A DNA stretch of 64,000 nt from Rhodospirillaceae bacterium (GTDB taxonomy: Bacteria > Pseudomonadota > Alphaproteobacteria > Rhodospirillales > JABHCV01). Shown here piece after piece: positions 35,201-43,167 of this stretch. The notes beneath the pieces were generated by a model. It was not told the DNA's origin. It searched no databases and saw nothing but the letters and a program-made list of their open reading frames with translations. Where the stretch lies: positions 62,001-126,000 of the forward strand of contig JABJHA010000004.1 in assembly GCA_018662005.1 (NCBI GenBank), written 5' to 3'. The translations under genes and the position numbers were made by a program. Within the stretch, counting starts at the first letter, position 1. Each line of letters opens with the position of its first letter.

Positions 35201-37105
35201 CCTGATTGCGGCCAGATTGACACGCGAACCATCGCGGGTTTGAAGGCCAAAATCGTGAATCATGACAAGCCGTCCGCCATTCACGTCGGGGTGCACTTCA
35301 TAGGGAAGCTCGTTAAGAACCCTTAGGCCCATGTCTTCGAGCATCGGCAAAACATCGGACAGGGGAATGGCCTGATCGGGTTGGTAAACTTTGAAGTAGA
35401 CCTCGTCTTCTTCCGCCGCAACCGGGCGGTAAAGACTCATGCCCAGGTTTCCGGTTTCAAGGGTTTCCTCAATTCGCTCGATATCTTCAACCGCCTGGGT
35501 GGCGTTATACTGATCCTGATAGGCCGACATAAATGCCTGGCGGTAGCGCATAAAATAATGCTGGCCCTTTTCCTCGCTGTGGGCCGCCGTCAGCTTTTGC
35601 TGCAAACGATCGCCCCATGAATGGGCCACTTCGACAAGCTCCGCCTCGATCTTTGCCGCGTCATATTTTGGTATTTCACCGGGCGTTGTCTGAATGTTGA
35701 TATGCAGGCGGGCAAGCGGCGAATCATCAAGCTGGGTGTAGAAAGACAGTTGCGTACCGTCGAAGGCGCGCTCCAGAACCACCTGAATCTGTTGGCGCAG
35801 GGCTGTCGTGTACCGATCACGCGGAATATAAACAAGGCACGATATAAAACGCTCGAAATCATCGCGGCGCAGGAACAGGGCGACCCGCTGACGTTCCTGT
35901 AAATGCAAAATGCCCAACGACGTTTCAAGCAACTGATCTTCAGAAACCTGAAACAGTTCATCGCGCGGATAGGTCTCGATAATATTTAGCAGGGCCTTGC
36001 CATCGTGGCTAGCTGGTGCAAAACCGGCGCTATCGAATGTTTTCTTCAGCTTCAGGCGCAGCAGCGGAATGTCCCGCGGGCTGCGATTGTAGGCGCTTGA
36101 TGTAAACAGGCCGACAAAAACCCGCTGGCCAATAACCTTGCCTTTGGCGTCATAACGCTTGACGGCGATGGAATCCATATGGACAGGACGGTGAACCGTG
36201 GAAATGGCGTCTGCCTTGTTGACGATCAAAAGATCGCCCTTGCTGACAAAGGCGCGCACTTCGGGCGGCATGGAAGCCAGATTCTGCAGTTCTCTGAACA
36301 TCACAACCGAGGATTTCCGAAGCACGCCCAGGCCGCTCTGACGGTTGACGATGACCGAGGCCGCCTTGCCATTGCCAATGAAATCGTATTCACGGTAGCC
36401 CAGGAAGGTAAAGTGATCACCATGCGCCCAACGCAGGAAGTCCTGTGCTTCGGATACATCTTCGCCAGCAACGCCCTTGGGGGCCGTATCGAGCTCATCG
36501 ATAAGCGACGACATCGCCTGACGCATACCCATCCAGTCTTCGACGGCGGCGCGCACATCCTTGATAACTTTATCGAGACCCTTCTGAATTTCCAGCAGTC
36601 GCTTGCCCGACTGTTCGGTAACCTGCAAATGCATATATGACTCGCTGAGCGCACCCTTCGATGGTTTGCCCAGGGAAACCAGTCCCGTCACCTTGCCATT
36701 TTTGGCGCGCGTAACACCGATCACCGGATGAATGACCAAATGCACCGTCAATTCCTGACGGTTTAATTCGGATGTTATGGAATCGACCAGGAACGGCATG
36801 TCGTCATTGACGATTTCAATGACCGTATGATCACAATCCCAGCCATCAGCTTTCATGCTGGGGTTATAAACCCGCAACAGGGCTTTGCCGGACTTGCGAA
36901 CGGATGCCTGTTTCCAATGCGCCAGTGCGGCCCCGAAAAGACTCTCGGGCGTCGTGTCGGCCAGATCACTTGGCGGCACATTTTCGTAATAACTGCGAAT
37001 AAATTTGCCAACGGTTTTGGCGTTCGTCGCAGACAATCGAGACTTCGCTGCCCTGACCACTCGCGCAATCAACTGGCTCTTATCTTTTTCGGTCGCATCT
37101 AGCAT
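32261..37105 (-). CDS. large NAD-specific glutamate dehydrogenase (~1614 aa)
   Basis: Very large GDH of the 180-kDa class, which deaminates glutamate to 2-oxoglutarate with NAD. The N-terminal ~700 residues form regulatory ACT-like parts (for example VIEIVNDDMPFLVDSI). The catalytic region contains GGLRWSDRREDFRTEILGL, VKNTVIIPVGSKGGFVLKK with the active-site lysine region, and the NAD-binding VIGVGDMSGDVFGNGML. The C-terminal helical part follows. ATG 37105 is chosen because GGGGAG lies about 10 bases upstream; an ATG at 37123 overlaps that site. The protein usually serves glutamate catabolism in alphaproteobacteria. Confidence 0.93.
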   Translation of the reverse strand: MLDATEKDKSQLIARVVRAAKSRLSATNAKTVGKFIRSYYENVPPSDLADTTPESLFGAALAHWKQASVRKSGKALLRVYNPSMKADGWDCDHTVIEIVNDDMPFLVDSITSELNRQELTVHLVIHPVIGVTRAKNGKVTGLVSLGKPSKGALSESYMHLQVTEQSGKRLLEIQKGLDKVIKDVRAAVEDWMGMRQAMSSLIDELDTAPKGVAGEDVSEAQDFLRWAHGDHFTFLGYREYDFIGNGKAASVIVNRQSGLGVLRKSSVVMFRELQNLASMPPEVRAFVSKGDLLIVNKADAISTVHRPVHMDSIAVKRYDAKGKVIGQRVFVGLFTSSAYNRSPRDIPLLRLKLKKTFDSAGFAPASHDGKALLNIIETYPRDELFQVSEDQLLETSLGILHLQERQRVALFLRRDDFERFISCLVYIPRDRYTTALRQQIQVVLERAFDGTQLSFYTQLDDSPLARLHINIQTTPGEIPKYDAAKIEAELVEVAHSWGDRLQQKLTAAHSEEKGQHYFMRYRQAFMSAYQDQYNATQAVEDIERIEETLETGNLGMSLYRPVAAEEDEVYFKVYQPDQAIPLSDVLPMLEDMGLRVLNELPYEVHPDVNGGRLVMIHDFGLQTRDGSRVNLAAIRHKFQDAFARIWAGEVESDGFNALVLLGGLGWRDVMVLRACCKYLRQAGIAFSQNYMEQTLANNPHLARQIVELFKARFDPASKGSMKILQKRLDGELEKVQSADEDRILRRYINLIMAMLRTNFYQTVDGAPKPSLSFKLDSQKVDELPLPRPLREIFVYSPRVEGIHLRFGMVARGGLRWSDRREDFRTEILGLVKAQQVKNTVIIPVGSKGGFVLKKAPDMSDREAFQAEGIACYKAFISGLLDITDNLKGNKVVPPTDTVRIDGDDPYLVVAADKGTATFSDIANSVSIDYGFWLGDAFASGGSAGYDHKKMGITARGGWESVKRHFREMDFNCQKQDFNVIGVGDMSGDVFGNGMLLSPHIQLIGAFNHMHIFIDPNPDAAKTIVERKRMFKLPRSSWTDFDTKLISKGGGIFERSAKSIQLSEEIRKRFDIAKTSITPNELIRILLTAKTDLLWFGGIGTYIKETGESHLDVGDRANDAIRINAAELNCKVVGEGANLGVTQRARIEAALGGVRLYADSIDNSAGVDCSDHEVNIKILIDKVVARGDLPIKQRNPLLAKMTNEIGLQVLVDNYRQTQAINMILFEGMGVFDNQVRLMRMLEKGGRLNREVEFLPDDETLIERGATKTGLTGPEIAVLMSYAKIWVNDELLDSSLPDDKALLDDLVTYFPTPLRETYKKEIINHRLNREIIATQATNSIINRAGGSFIHQLVERTGMPPSEVVRSYIIARRCLGMRTIWNEIDALDNKVPAAIQTRMRLDTNRLVEWVTLWFLRNGRRPLDISSHVAEFADGFGALYDCLGSCLPKHYQKDIIQRGKPYVKAGVPKALAKQVTGLVNMFSGCDIIRLASSRNVSVSEAARIYFAIGTRFHLGSLRAAADKLETRSHWQKLAVAALVEEIYGHQLALASQVMDASKRRRKNFDTDVVISAWANKTRIAVERTEQLIAELSATEINDLSMIAVASRQLRTLAEMPAG

Positions 37106-37190
37106 AGAACAAGCACTCCCCATCGGATGGATTTTATCCTGCTACATTAGTATCGCCACCCTTACTAAAACATTACAACCAAAAAGAAAC

Positions 37191-37886
37191 TTAGGGGTCG
37201 CCCTGTGCTTTTTGCACTGAAATAATACAGTAAAGGTTTGCCCCCCAGTGGGGCGGCGGGGTGAGCAGGGCCCAGCTTAGAAACCGGTGGATAATTGCGT
37301 CGGTCGTCATCCGCCTGGAGGAGCCGCGGCGTTGATCATAAAGCGCCTCAACCTGTAATCCGCAAGCTGTCGCCAGCTGCCTGAGGCTTTCCCCGTTATA
37401 GGCAGTTTTATGGGTCAGGTCGCCGAACTGGTAATTGATCCCCCAGGGCGAAGAGCCGTTGGGCACCTTAAGGACGATTTTGCCATCAGCGGCAAGCGCC
37501 CCCTTGATCAGTGACAACAAACGAAACCCTTCCTCTGGCGTAAAATGTTCCAGCACATCGAGCAGGACAATGCGGTCAAAAGACGCAGCCCCGTTTTGCA
37601 AATATTCCCAAACGTCAACGCATTCAAAGTGCGCTGCCACTTGCGACGGCTGCACCGCTTTTAATGCCGGGTCATGGTCGATGCCCTGAAAACTGGTCAC
37701 GCCCTTGGCCGCCAGATATTCCAGAAAAGCGCCCTCGCCTGAGCCGATTTCAAGGCAACTCATGGCGTTGCTAAAGTCGGCAGGATTCCAGATTTCGCCG
37801 TCAAAGCGTGCGCGATCCTTGGCTGCCAGTGTCGGCGTTTGATAATTCTTGTAAGCGCAGTAGCTGGAATAAAAATCTATCGACAT
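37191..37886 (-). CDS. class I SAM-dependent methyltransferase (231 aa)
   Basis: Methyltransferase of the UbiG/Methyltransf_23 kind: motif I SCLEIGSGEGAFLEYL, acidic strand-2 end FQGIDHD, and DRIVLLDVLEHFTPEEGF as motif IV and helix. The C-terminal half (KVPNGSSPWGINYQFGDLTH) is typical of glycan- or lipid-associated family members, in which an N-P-G-S or similar loop and a G-D-x-T-H loop occur. ATG 37886 has GGAAAG 8 bases upstream and is preferred to an in-frame start at 37925. It stands between the glutamate dehydrogenase and a WD40-cytochrome gene, with no clear partner. Confidence 0.8.
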   Translation of the reverse strand: MSIDFYSSYCAYKNYQTPTLAAKDRARFDGEIWNPADFSNAMSCLEIGSGEGAFLEYLAAKGVTSFQGIDHDPALKAVQPSQVAAHFECVDVWEYLQNGAASFDRIVLLDVLEHFTPEEGFRLLSLIKGALAADGKIVLKVPNGSSPWGINYQFGDLTHKTAYNGESLRQLATACGLQVEALYDQRRGSSRRMTTDAIIHRFLSWALLTPPPHWGANLYCIISVQKAQGDP

Positions 37887-37974
37887 GGGCGCATCTTTCC
37901 GGGCTTTCAGTGCAAACCGTATCATTTATTAATGCACCATAACCCGAAGGCAAACAAAAGGGGCTAGTGATTTT

Positions 37975-39306
37975 TTAGTTATCCTTTTGGCCATTCGTTT
38001 CAACCACCAGGAAATCGATCAGCATCTCGAGGTCCCGGGGGTCGCTTACTTTCTGGATCGGCATTTTTGTTCCCGGTACAAATTTATCAGGTCCCTGGGA
38101 AAACAACTTGCGCACCGATTCGGGCGTCCAGGTGATGTTCAGGGAGCGGAGCGCTGAAGAGTAATTGTAATTGGCGACCGATCCGGATGGCCTTCCGAAA
38201 AGGTTTTCAAGATGCGGACCGGAACGATATTTTCCCTTCGATCCCAGGGCGTGACAGATGGCGCATTTACGGAACAATTGGGCTCCCGGATGGTCGCTCT
38301 GGAGCCACGGCTCCGGTTCGCGCATGGCCAGCTCACTTGCCTGTGGCCCTATCCTGTCACCGGTTTCCAGGTGCCAGATGCGCACCGTTTCATCCGAGCC
38401 CGAGGAAATAGCGAAACGCCCATCGGGGGAGAACGCCACCGCCCAGACCGGCCCGTCATGGGCCTCAATGGACCTCAACAGACGACCGCTGGTCAGGTCC
38501 CAGATATTGACCAGGCCATCGCGCCCACCCGAAAGAGCCTTATCGCCTTCGGCTGTGAACGCGGTCGAATAGACGGGCCCGTCGTGAGCGTTGAGGGTCA
38601 ACATCGTGTTTCTGTCAGGCGGAAACCACAGTCGAATGCTGCCATCGATACCGGCAGACAGCAGGCGCGAACCATCGCCTGAGACGACAAGCCGGGTCAC
38701 CGCCATTTCATGGCCGATGAACGCGTCGATATATTCCCCGGTTTCAGCCACCCACATGCGTATTCTGCCGTCCTTGTGTCCGGTAAAAAGCACTTCGCCG
38801 GCAAGCCCGAAGGCCAGGGTGTTGACATCCGACTGCAACTTCAGCCGCGAACGCTCGTTTCCGTCAGCAAGGTTCCACAGTCTTACCGTTCCGTCCCAAC
38901 TGGCCGAGGCGAATGTTTTGCCGTCCGGCCGCAGGGCCAGGGCCATGACGTGCATGGTATGGCCGGTGAAGGTGCGCATGACGTTGCCGGTCTTAAGGTC
39001 CCACATCAGTACCGCGCCGTCCTTTCCGGCGCTTAAGGCGCGCTCGTCACCCGGCAGAAAAAGCACCGTATTGACCGGCCCGGTATGGGCGTTAAGGAGC
39101 TTAAGGTTTTGCTGGGTTCCGAAATTCCACAAGCGGACGCTGTAATCAAAACTCGCTGTCAGCACGTGGCGACCATCGGCGGAAATGGAAATGTCACGAA
39201 CCATGCCGCCATGGCCAATCAGGTCGGCTTTGGCTGGGCCTGAAAGAAATAGAAACACAGCCATCAAGAAGATGCTCAGGCGGCGGCTGGGACATGTTGC
39301 CATCAT
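37975..39306 (-). CDS. exported seven-repeat WD40 protein fused to cytochrome c (443 aa)
   Basis: A signal peptide (residues 1-27, ending GPAKA) precedes seven WD40 repeats at about 30-315. Their ends read VRLWNF, VLMWDL, VRLWNL, IRMWVA, IRLWFP, VNIWDL and VRIWHL, enough for one closed propeller. A class I cytochrome c domain follows: haem-binding CAICH at 348-352 and axial Met 415 in PGTKMPIQ. Both domains should lie in the periplasm. The propeller could dock a redox or signalling partner; the partner is unknown. AGGGAA about 5 bases before ATG 39306 supports this start over 39327. Confidence 0.88.
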   Translation of the reverse strand: MMATCPSRRLSIFLMAVFLFLSGPAKADLIGHGGMVRDISISADGRHVLTASFDYSVRLWNFGTQQNLKLLNAHTGPVNTVLFLPGDERALSAGKDGAVLMWDLKTGNVMRTFTGHTMHVMALALRPDGKTFASASWDGTVRLWNLADGNERSRLKLQSDVNTLAFGLAGEVLFTGHKDGRIRMWVAETGEYIDAFIGHEMAVTRLVVSGDGSRLLSAGIDGSIRLWFPPDRNTMLTLNAHDGPVYSTAFTAEGDKALSGGRDGLVNIWDLTSGRLLRSIEAHDGPVWAVAFSPDGRFAISSGSDETVRIWHLETGDRIGPQASELAMREPEPWLQSDHPGAQLFRKCAICHALGSKGKYRSGPHLENLFGRPSGSVANYNYSSALRSLNITWTPESVRKLFSQGPDKFVPGTKMPIQKVSDPRDLEMLIDFLVVETNGQKDN

Positions 39307-39378
39307 CTGTTCCCTGTTGATTATCATGGAAGCAGAAAGTGATAATCATTCTAAACAGGAAGCAACGATCGCCTCAAC

Positions 39379-39428
39379 CCAGAAACAAAGCCCGCGGAGG
39401 CTTTCCCCCGAGGGCATTGGATTGAGCG
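39379..39428 (+). repeat. direct repeat, copy 1 of the tRNA-Gly-adjacent sequence
   Basis: Fifty bases match 42356-42405 with five mismatches. The match covers the tRNA-Gly terminator and runs into a degenerate form of the last bases of the tRNA 3' end (GGATTGAGCG against GGATGGAGCG). Within it, AAAGCCCGCGGAGGC...CCCCGAGGGC can still fold. It lies in the 302-bp non-coding stretch 39307-39608, otherwise empty, between the WD40-cytochrome gene and the DUF6868 gene. It may be an old attachment-site duplicate. Confidence 0.6.
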
Positions 39429-39608
39429 AGGGCTGCTTTTGTCCCTATGCAGATATGTTGACGAAAAAAATCACACCACATTTTGACTGGCCAAAAGGGC
39501 AATTATTGATCCTAAGCCACTGTTGCCCGCGACAAAGCCGTCATAATCTACTATAATACAGTGTTAATTAAGGGGTTATCCGTCTTAATCTACACGAAGA
39601 GGAAAGTC

Positions 39609-39857
39609 ATGGATATCCGCACACTAAGAGAATTTTTCAAGTGGTGTACCGTCATCAATGTCGCCCTTTTTATCCTCTCTGCCATAATGATAATGACGGC
39701 CACGGATTTTATTTACGACGTCCATGGCCAATTATTTCACATCCCTCGAGAAGCCTTCGACGTAGTCCTTTATTCGTTCCTTGGGTTTTACAAGATCGTA
39801 ATTCTGGTCTTCAATCTCGTTCCCTTTGTCGCTCTGCTGATCGTTGGAAGAAAATAG
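39609..39857 (+). CDS. DUF6868-like small membrane protein (82 aa)
   Basis: Small protein with two predicted membrane helices (about residues 12-33 and 55-78), beginning MDIRTLREFFKWCTVINVAL and ending ILVFNLVPFVALLIVGRK. This pattern matches the DUF6868 family, whose function is not known to me. A good ribosome binding site (GAGGAAAG) lies 4 bases before the ATG at 39609, so the longer open frame from 39561 is not used. It is the first gene of an AT-richer patch next to tRNA-Gly. Confidence 0.72.
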   Translation: MDIRTLREFFKWCTVINVALFILSAIMIMTATDFIYDVHGQLFHIPREAFDVVLYSFLGFYKIVILVFNLVPFVALLIVGRK

Positions 39858-39932
39858 CACCCAACAAACAACTGTACCCGCTTGCCCTGTGGCCGTTGAT
39901 TTCAATACATACCACCAACGCAGGCATTGCTT

Positions 39933-40277
39933 ATGGTTTCTGACATCCCGAATACCTTAAGGGAATCTGATCCAGGTCAAATTTGGCTGAAGGAATATCC
40001 AATCCAATATGGGGGGTGTCGTTTCAATGCGCGAATGACCATCATTAGGTTAAGTGATGGCCGATTAATGATCCATTCTCCCAGCCCAATTGACGCCGTG
40101 ACAAAAACGGAGATCGAAGCACTTGGGCCCGTGGCCTTCATAATAGCGCAGGGCAATTTCCATTATCTGAACGTCATATCAGCTCAGGACGTCTTTCCGG
40201 ACGCGCAGACACATATATGTCCGGGCGTCGAGAAAAAGGATCCAAAAACAAAGCCCCCGGAGGCAATCCCCATTTAA
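39933..40277 (+). pseudogene. DUF4336-family gene truncated at a repeat (114 codons)
   Basis: The sequence IWLKEYPIQYGGCRFNARMTIIRLSDGRLMIHSP matches the N-terminal half of DUF4336 proteins, as do FIIAQGNFHYLNV and FPDAQTHICPGVEKK. These are metallo-hydrolase-like proteins normally about 220-250 residues long. Here the reading frame runs straight into copy 2 of the tRNA-Gly-adjacent repeat and stops, so the C-terminal half is missing. No remainder was found in the following 160 bp. It is probably non-functional. A TTG two codons earlier (39927) is also open. Confidence 0.62.
40242..40271 (+). repeat. direct repeat, copy 2 of the tRNA-Gly-adjacent sequence
   Basis: Thirty bases (CCAAAAACAAAGCCCCCGGA and ten more) equal 42356-42385 except for one base. 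This copy holds only the left half of the terminator hairpin and forms the last codons of the truncated DUF4336 frame. With copy 3 it flanks the sensor kinase gene as direct repeats 2.1 kb apart. Confidence 0.7.
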
Positions 40278-40437
40278 CCTGATAACAAGTTTGATTTTAT
40301 CTGGGTTGTATAACAATATGGATTGGAGGCTAGGCCATGCTTTATCTTAGGTGTTGGTTGAAAAAATACCGCAGCGAATTAGTTTCTAGATTGGTTATAT
40401 TCAGGGAACCGTTATCAATTAGAACTTGATTTCATTC

Positions 40438-42201
40438 ATGTCTACCAACGGCTCAAATTTAACCAATCTTGACGCCATTCGCGACAGGATTGCCAATAGC
40501 GTCCTAATCGCGCTTTCATTCATTGTGCCTCCAGCCCTGATTGCCAGTCTGATGCGAATTCCGTCCATCGGTTGGCAGCCGGTCATGGTATTTCATATTG
40601 TCGCTGCAATTATTTTGATCTGCGCAACCCTGTTCCGGAATTCGATTACTTACAATGTTCGCGGCATAATCATTGTCGGTATTATTTTTCTGGTCGGAAT
40701 TGGCGGGTTACTGAATTTTGCTCTTAATGGCGCAGGGGTTCCTGGGCTTATGGCTTCGTGCATTTTTGCCGCGGTTCTGTTCGGTACACGTGGCGGGCTT
40801 GTTGTCCTGTTGCTGGGGTTCCTTTCAATTGCAGTGATTGGCATGGCTTATTCGAGTGAGGCCATTACCTTGCATTTCGATTCAAACATTTACAATGTTC
40901 AACTTCGGTCTTGGCTGACAACCCTGCTTGGTTTTGCCCTATTTAGCGGCGGCGCGGTGGCGACAGTGATTGGACTCAACAAGGCACTGATGGGGATAAT
41001 CAGAGCCAATGAGGACAATCTCTCGCAACTCGGGATTCAGGTGAAGGAAAGATCCAGATCCTTGACAGACGAAATCAGGGAAAGAGAAAAGGCCGAGCAA
41101 AACTTTCACTTGAGCGAGGAAAGGTACCATAAGATCATTGACGCCCAGACCGAACTAATTACGACGTTCACGCCAGACGGTACATTTACCTTTGTTAGCG
41201 ATTCCTATTGCCGGTATGCCGGCAAACGCAAAGAAGACCTTCTCGGTCGCTCCCTGTACGAGCCCGTGCCGGAAGCGGAGGTTGAGTCCCTGAAGGAATA
41301 TTTTACCTCTTTTTCACGGCAACATCCGAACAAAACGAATGAAAACCAGTTGCTATCCGGCGAAGGTGATTTGCGCTACTACGAGTGGTCCAATTCGGCG
41401 ACGTTCGATGAAAATGACGAAATAATCGAGATTCAATCAGTCGGTCGCGATGTTACGGAACGCAAGGAAGTCGAAATCTTGAAATCGGAATTTATTTCTT
41501 TGGTCAGCCATGAACTGAGAACCCCATTAACATCCATTATGGGATCTATCAGCCTTATTGAAGGAGGGGCGCTGGGAAAAGTTCCCGAAAAAATGACCGA
41601 TCTGCTCGCCATCGCCAAAGGCAACTCCGAAAGACTGATTAGCATTGTTAACGATATTCTCGATTTTGAAAAACTACAATCCGGCGGTATGGACTTTAAC
41701 TTTAGGGAAATTGATCTGGTTGAATTGGTTGAAAAGGCCGTCACTTTAAACCACGGCTATGCCGATCAGTGTGGCGTCCGTTTCGTGATGGCCGAAACGA
41801 CAGAAGAGTTCATTGTCAAAGCTGACAGTGAAAGACTGGAGCAGGTGGTATCAAACCTTCTATCCAATGCTGCGAAGTTTTCTGCAAAGGGCTCCGATGT
41901 CCATGTATCCGTACACAATAGGGACGGACAAGCCAGGGTAGAGGTCTCAGACACTGGAATTGGCATATCCGAGAAATTCAAAGATACAATTTTCGATCGG
42001 TTTAGCCAGGCTGATACCGGCGACAAACGGGCCGTTAAAGGGACTGGATTGGGGTTGAGTATTTCGAGGGCGATCATTGAGTGTCACGATGGGAATATTG
42101 ACTTTGACTCCTGTGTTGGGGAAGGAACGACCTTCCACTTCACCCTTCCCATCGTCGTCTCTACGGATCATGAAAACGGCAATCAGACCCATGAGACCTA
42201 A
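40438..42201 (+). CDS. membrane PAS-domain sensor histidine kinase (587 aa)
   Basis: The N-terminal ~190 residues hold about six hydrophobic segments. A short coiled region follows (QVKERSRSLTDEIREREKAE). A PAS domain is at about 225-345, ending in the PAC-like IIEIQSVGRDVTERKE. The HisKA domain has the phospho-acceptor H358 in SLVSHELRTPLTSI. The ATPase domain has NLLSNAAKFS, VEVSDTGIGIS and GTGLGLSISRAI. No receiver domain and no adjacent response regulator are present, so the partner is unknown. ATG 40438 is chosen over the TTG at 40426. DNA is AT-richer than the flanking core genes, and direct repeats border the gene. Confidence 0.9.
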   Translation: MSTNGSNLTNLDAIRDRIANSVLIALSFIVPPALIASLMRIPSIGWQPVMVFHIVAAIILICATLFRNSITYNVRGIIIVGIIFLVGIGGLLNFALNGAGVPGLMASCIFAAVLFGTRGGLVVLLLGFLSIAVIGMAYSSEAITLHFDSNIYNVQLRSWLTTLLGFALFSGGAVATVIGLNKALMGIIRANEDNLSQLGIQVKERSRSLTDEIREREKAEQNFHLSEERYHKIIDAQTELITTFTPDGTFTFVSDSYCRYAGKRKEDLLGRSLYEPVPEAEVESLKEYFTSFSRQHPNKTNENQLLSGEGDLRYYEWSNSATFDENDEIIEIQSVGRDVTERKEVEILKSEFISLVSHELRTPLTSIMGSISLIEGGALGKVPEKMTDLLAIAKGNSERLISIVNDILDFEKLQSGGMDFNFREIDLVELVEKAVTLNHGYADQCGVRFVMAETTEEFIVKADSERLEQVVSNLLSNAAKFSAKGSDVHVSVHNRDGQARVEVSDTGIGISEKFKDTIFDRFSQADTGDKRAVKGTGLGLSISRAIIECHDGNIDFDSCVGEGTTFHFTLPIVVSTDHENGNQTHET

Positions 42202-42355
42202 ATGATCGCTCTTCGACAGAATTTCCGTGCTCTATTTTACCGCTTGGAATATTTCCTTATGGCTAATAGCAGACCTATTCAGAGGCTGAATAATATGTCC
42301 GCCTTAAGAGGGCAAAGCAGGTTTAATTTTTAATCAAAAAATAGACAGGGGAGCC

Positions 42356-42473
<118 letters not shown>

Positions 42474-42492
42474 ATTTGTGTTGCGGTGGGGG

Positions 42493-42520
42493 ATAATACT
42501 TAAAGCAGTGGGCTTTGCAA
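42493..42520 (-). promoter_or_regulatory. sigma-70-type promoter of tRNA-Gly
   Basis: On the minus strand TTGCAA (42520-42515) and TATTAT (42498-42493) are separated by 16 bp. Transcription would start about 10-15 bases before the tRNA 5' end at 42473. Box quality and position both fit a stable-RNA promoter. Confidence 0.55.
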
Positions 42521-42576
42521 GCCCCATCATGACAGACACCAAAAAGGGGGGCTGGTCAGGACCTGCACGCGGTCTT

Positions 42577-43077
42577 ATGATCGCCGCCATGGACGCCACA
42601 TCAGAGACCATCCTCAAGCGATTGGAAGACTTGGGTATTGCTTCCCAAACCCACACCCACGTGCCGGTTTTCACGGTTGAGGAATCCCAGGCCCATTGCA
42701 GCCACCTTCCCGGCGGTCATTGCAAAAACCTGTTTCTAAAAGACAAAAAGGGGGCGTTATGGCTTGTTGTCACACTTGATGAGCGGCCCATCAACATGAA
42801 AGAGCTGCGCCACAAAATTGGCGCGCATCATCTATCATTTGGTAAGCCCGATCTGTTACGCGATGTTTTGGGCGTCGAGCCGGGGTCGGTCACACCGTTT
42901 GCCTTGATAAACGATAACGAGCACCAAGTTCGGGTTGTCCTTGATAAGGAGATGATGGCCATGGATTTGCTTAACTATCACCCCCTGATCAACACCATGA
43001 CAACGGCCATTAGCCCCAATGATCTGCTGACCTTTATCCGTGACACCGGCCACGAACCCGATCTGGTCGAGCTTTAA
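42577..43077 (+). CDS. YbaK/ProX-type aminoacyl-tRNA deacylase (about 166 aa)
   Basis: Free-standing trans-editing domain that removes wrongly attached amino acids, typically alanine from tRNA-Pro. Family features: THTHVPVFTVEESQAHCSHLPGGHCKNLFLKDKKG with the conserved lysine, then HHLSFGKPDLLRDVLGVEPGSVTPFALIND. The ProXp-ala/PrdX subgroup is about 165-170 residues long. Starts at 42529, 42577 and 42589 are all open and none has a good ribosome binding site; 42577 gives the usual length. Its 5' region abuts the divergent tRNA promoter. Confidence 0.82.
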   Translation: MIAAMDATSETILKRLEDLGIASQTHTHVPVFTVEESQAHCSHLPGGHCKNLFLKDKKGALWLVVTLDERPINMKELRHKIGAHHLSFGKPDLLRDVLGVEPGSVTPFALINDNEHQVRVVLDKEMMAMDLLNYHPLINTMTTAISPNDLLTFIRDTGHEPDLVEL

Positions 43078-43167
43078 TAATGCCTTGCCCCTTGCGGCAG
43101 CGAAAGAAAGCCGCCATTTATGTGGCGCACTACCGGTTTATGACTTTAAGTGAAAGCGGCGAGAACG

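Noticed and set aside
32261-37105. Glutamate dehydrogenase and Atg22-like transporter as a novel coupled system
   Set aside because: The TAGTG coupling is real, but there is no further evidence for a joint function beyond adjacency, so it is noted only in the gene entries.
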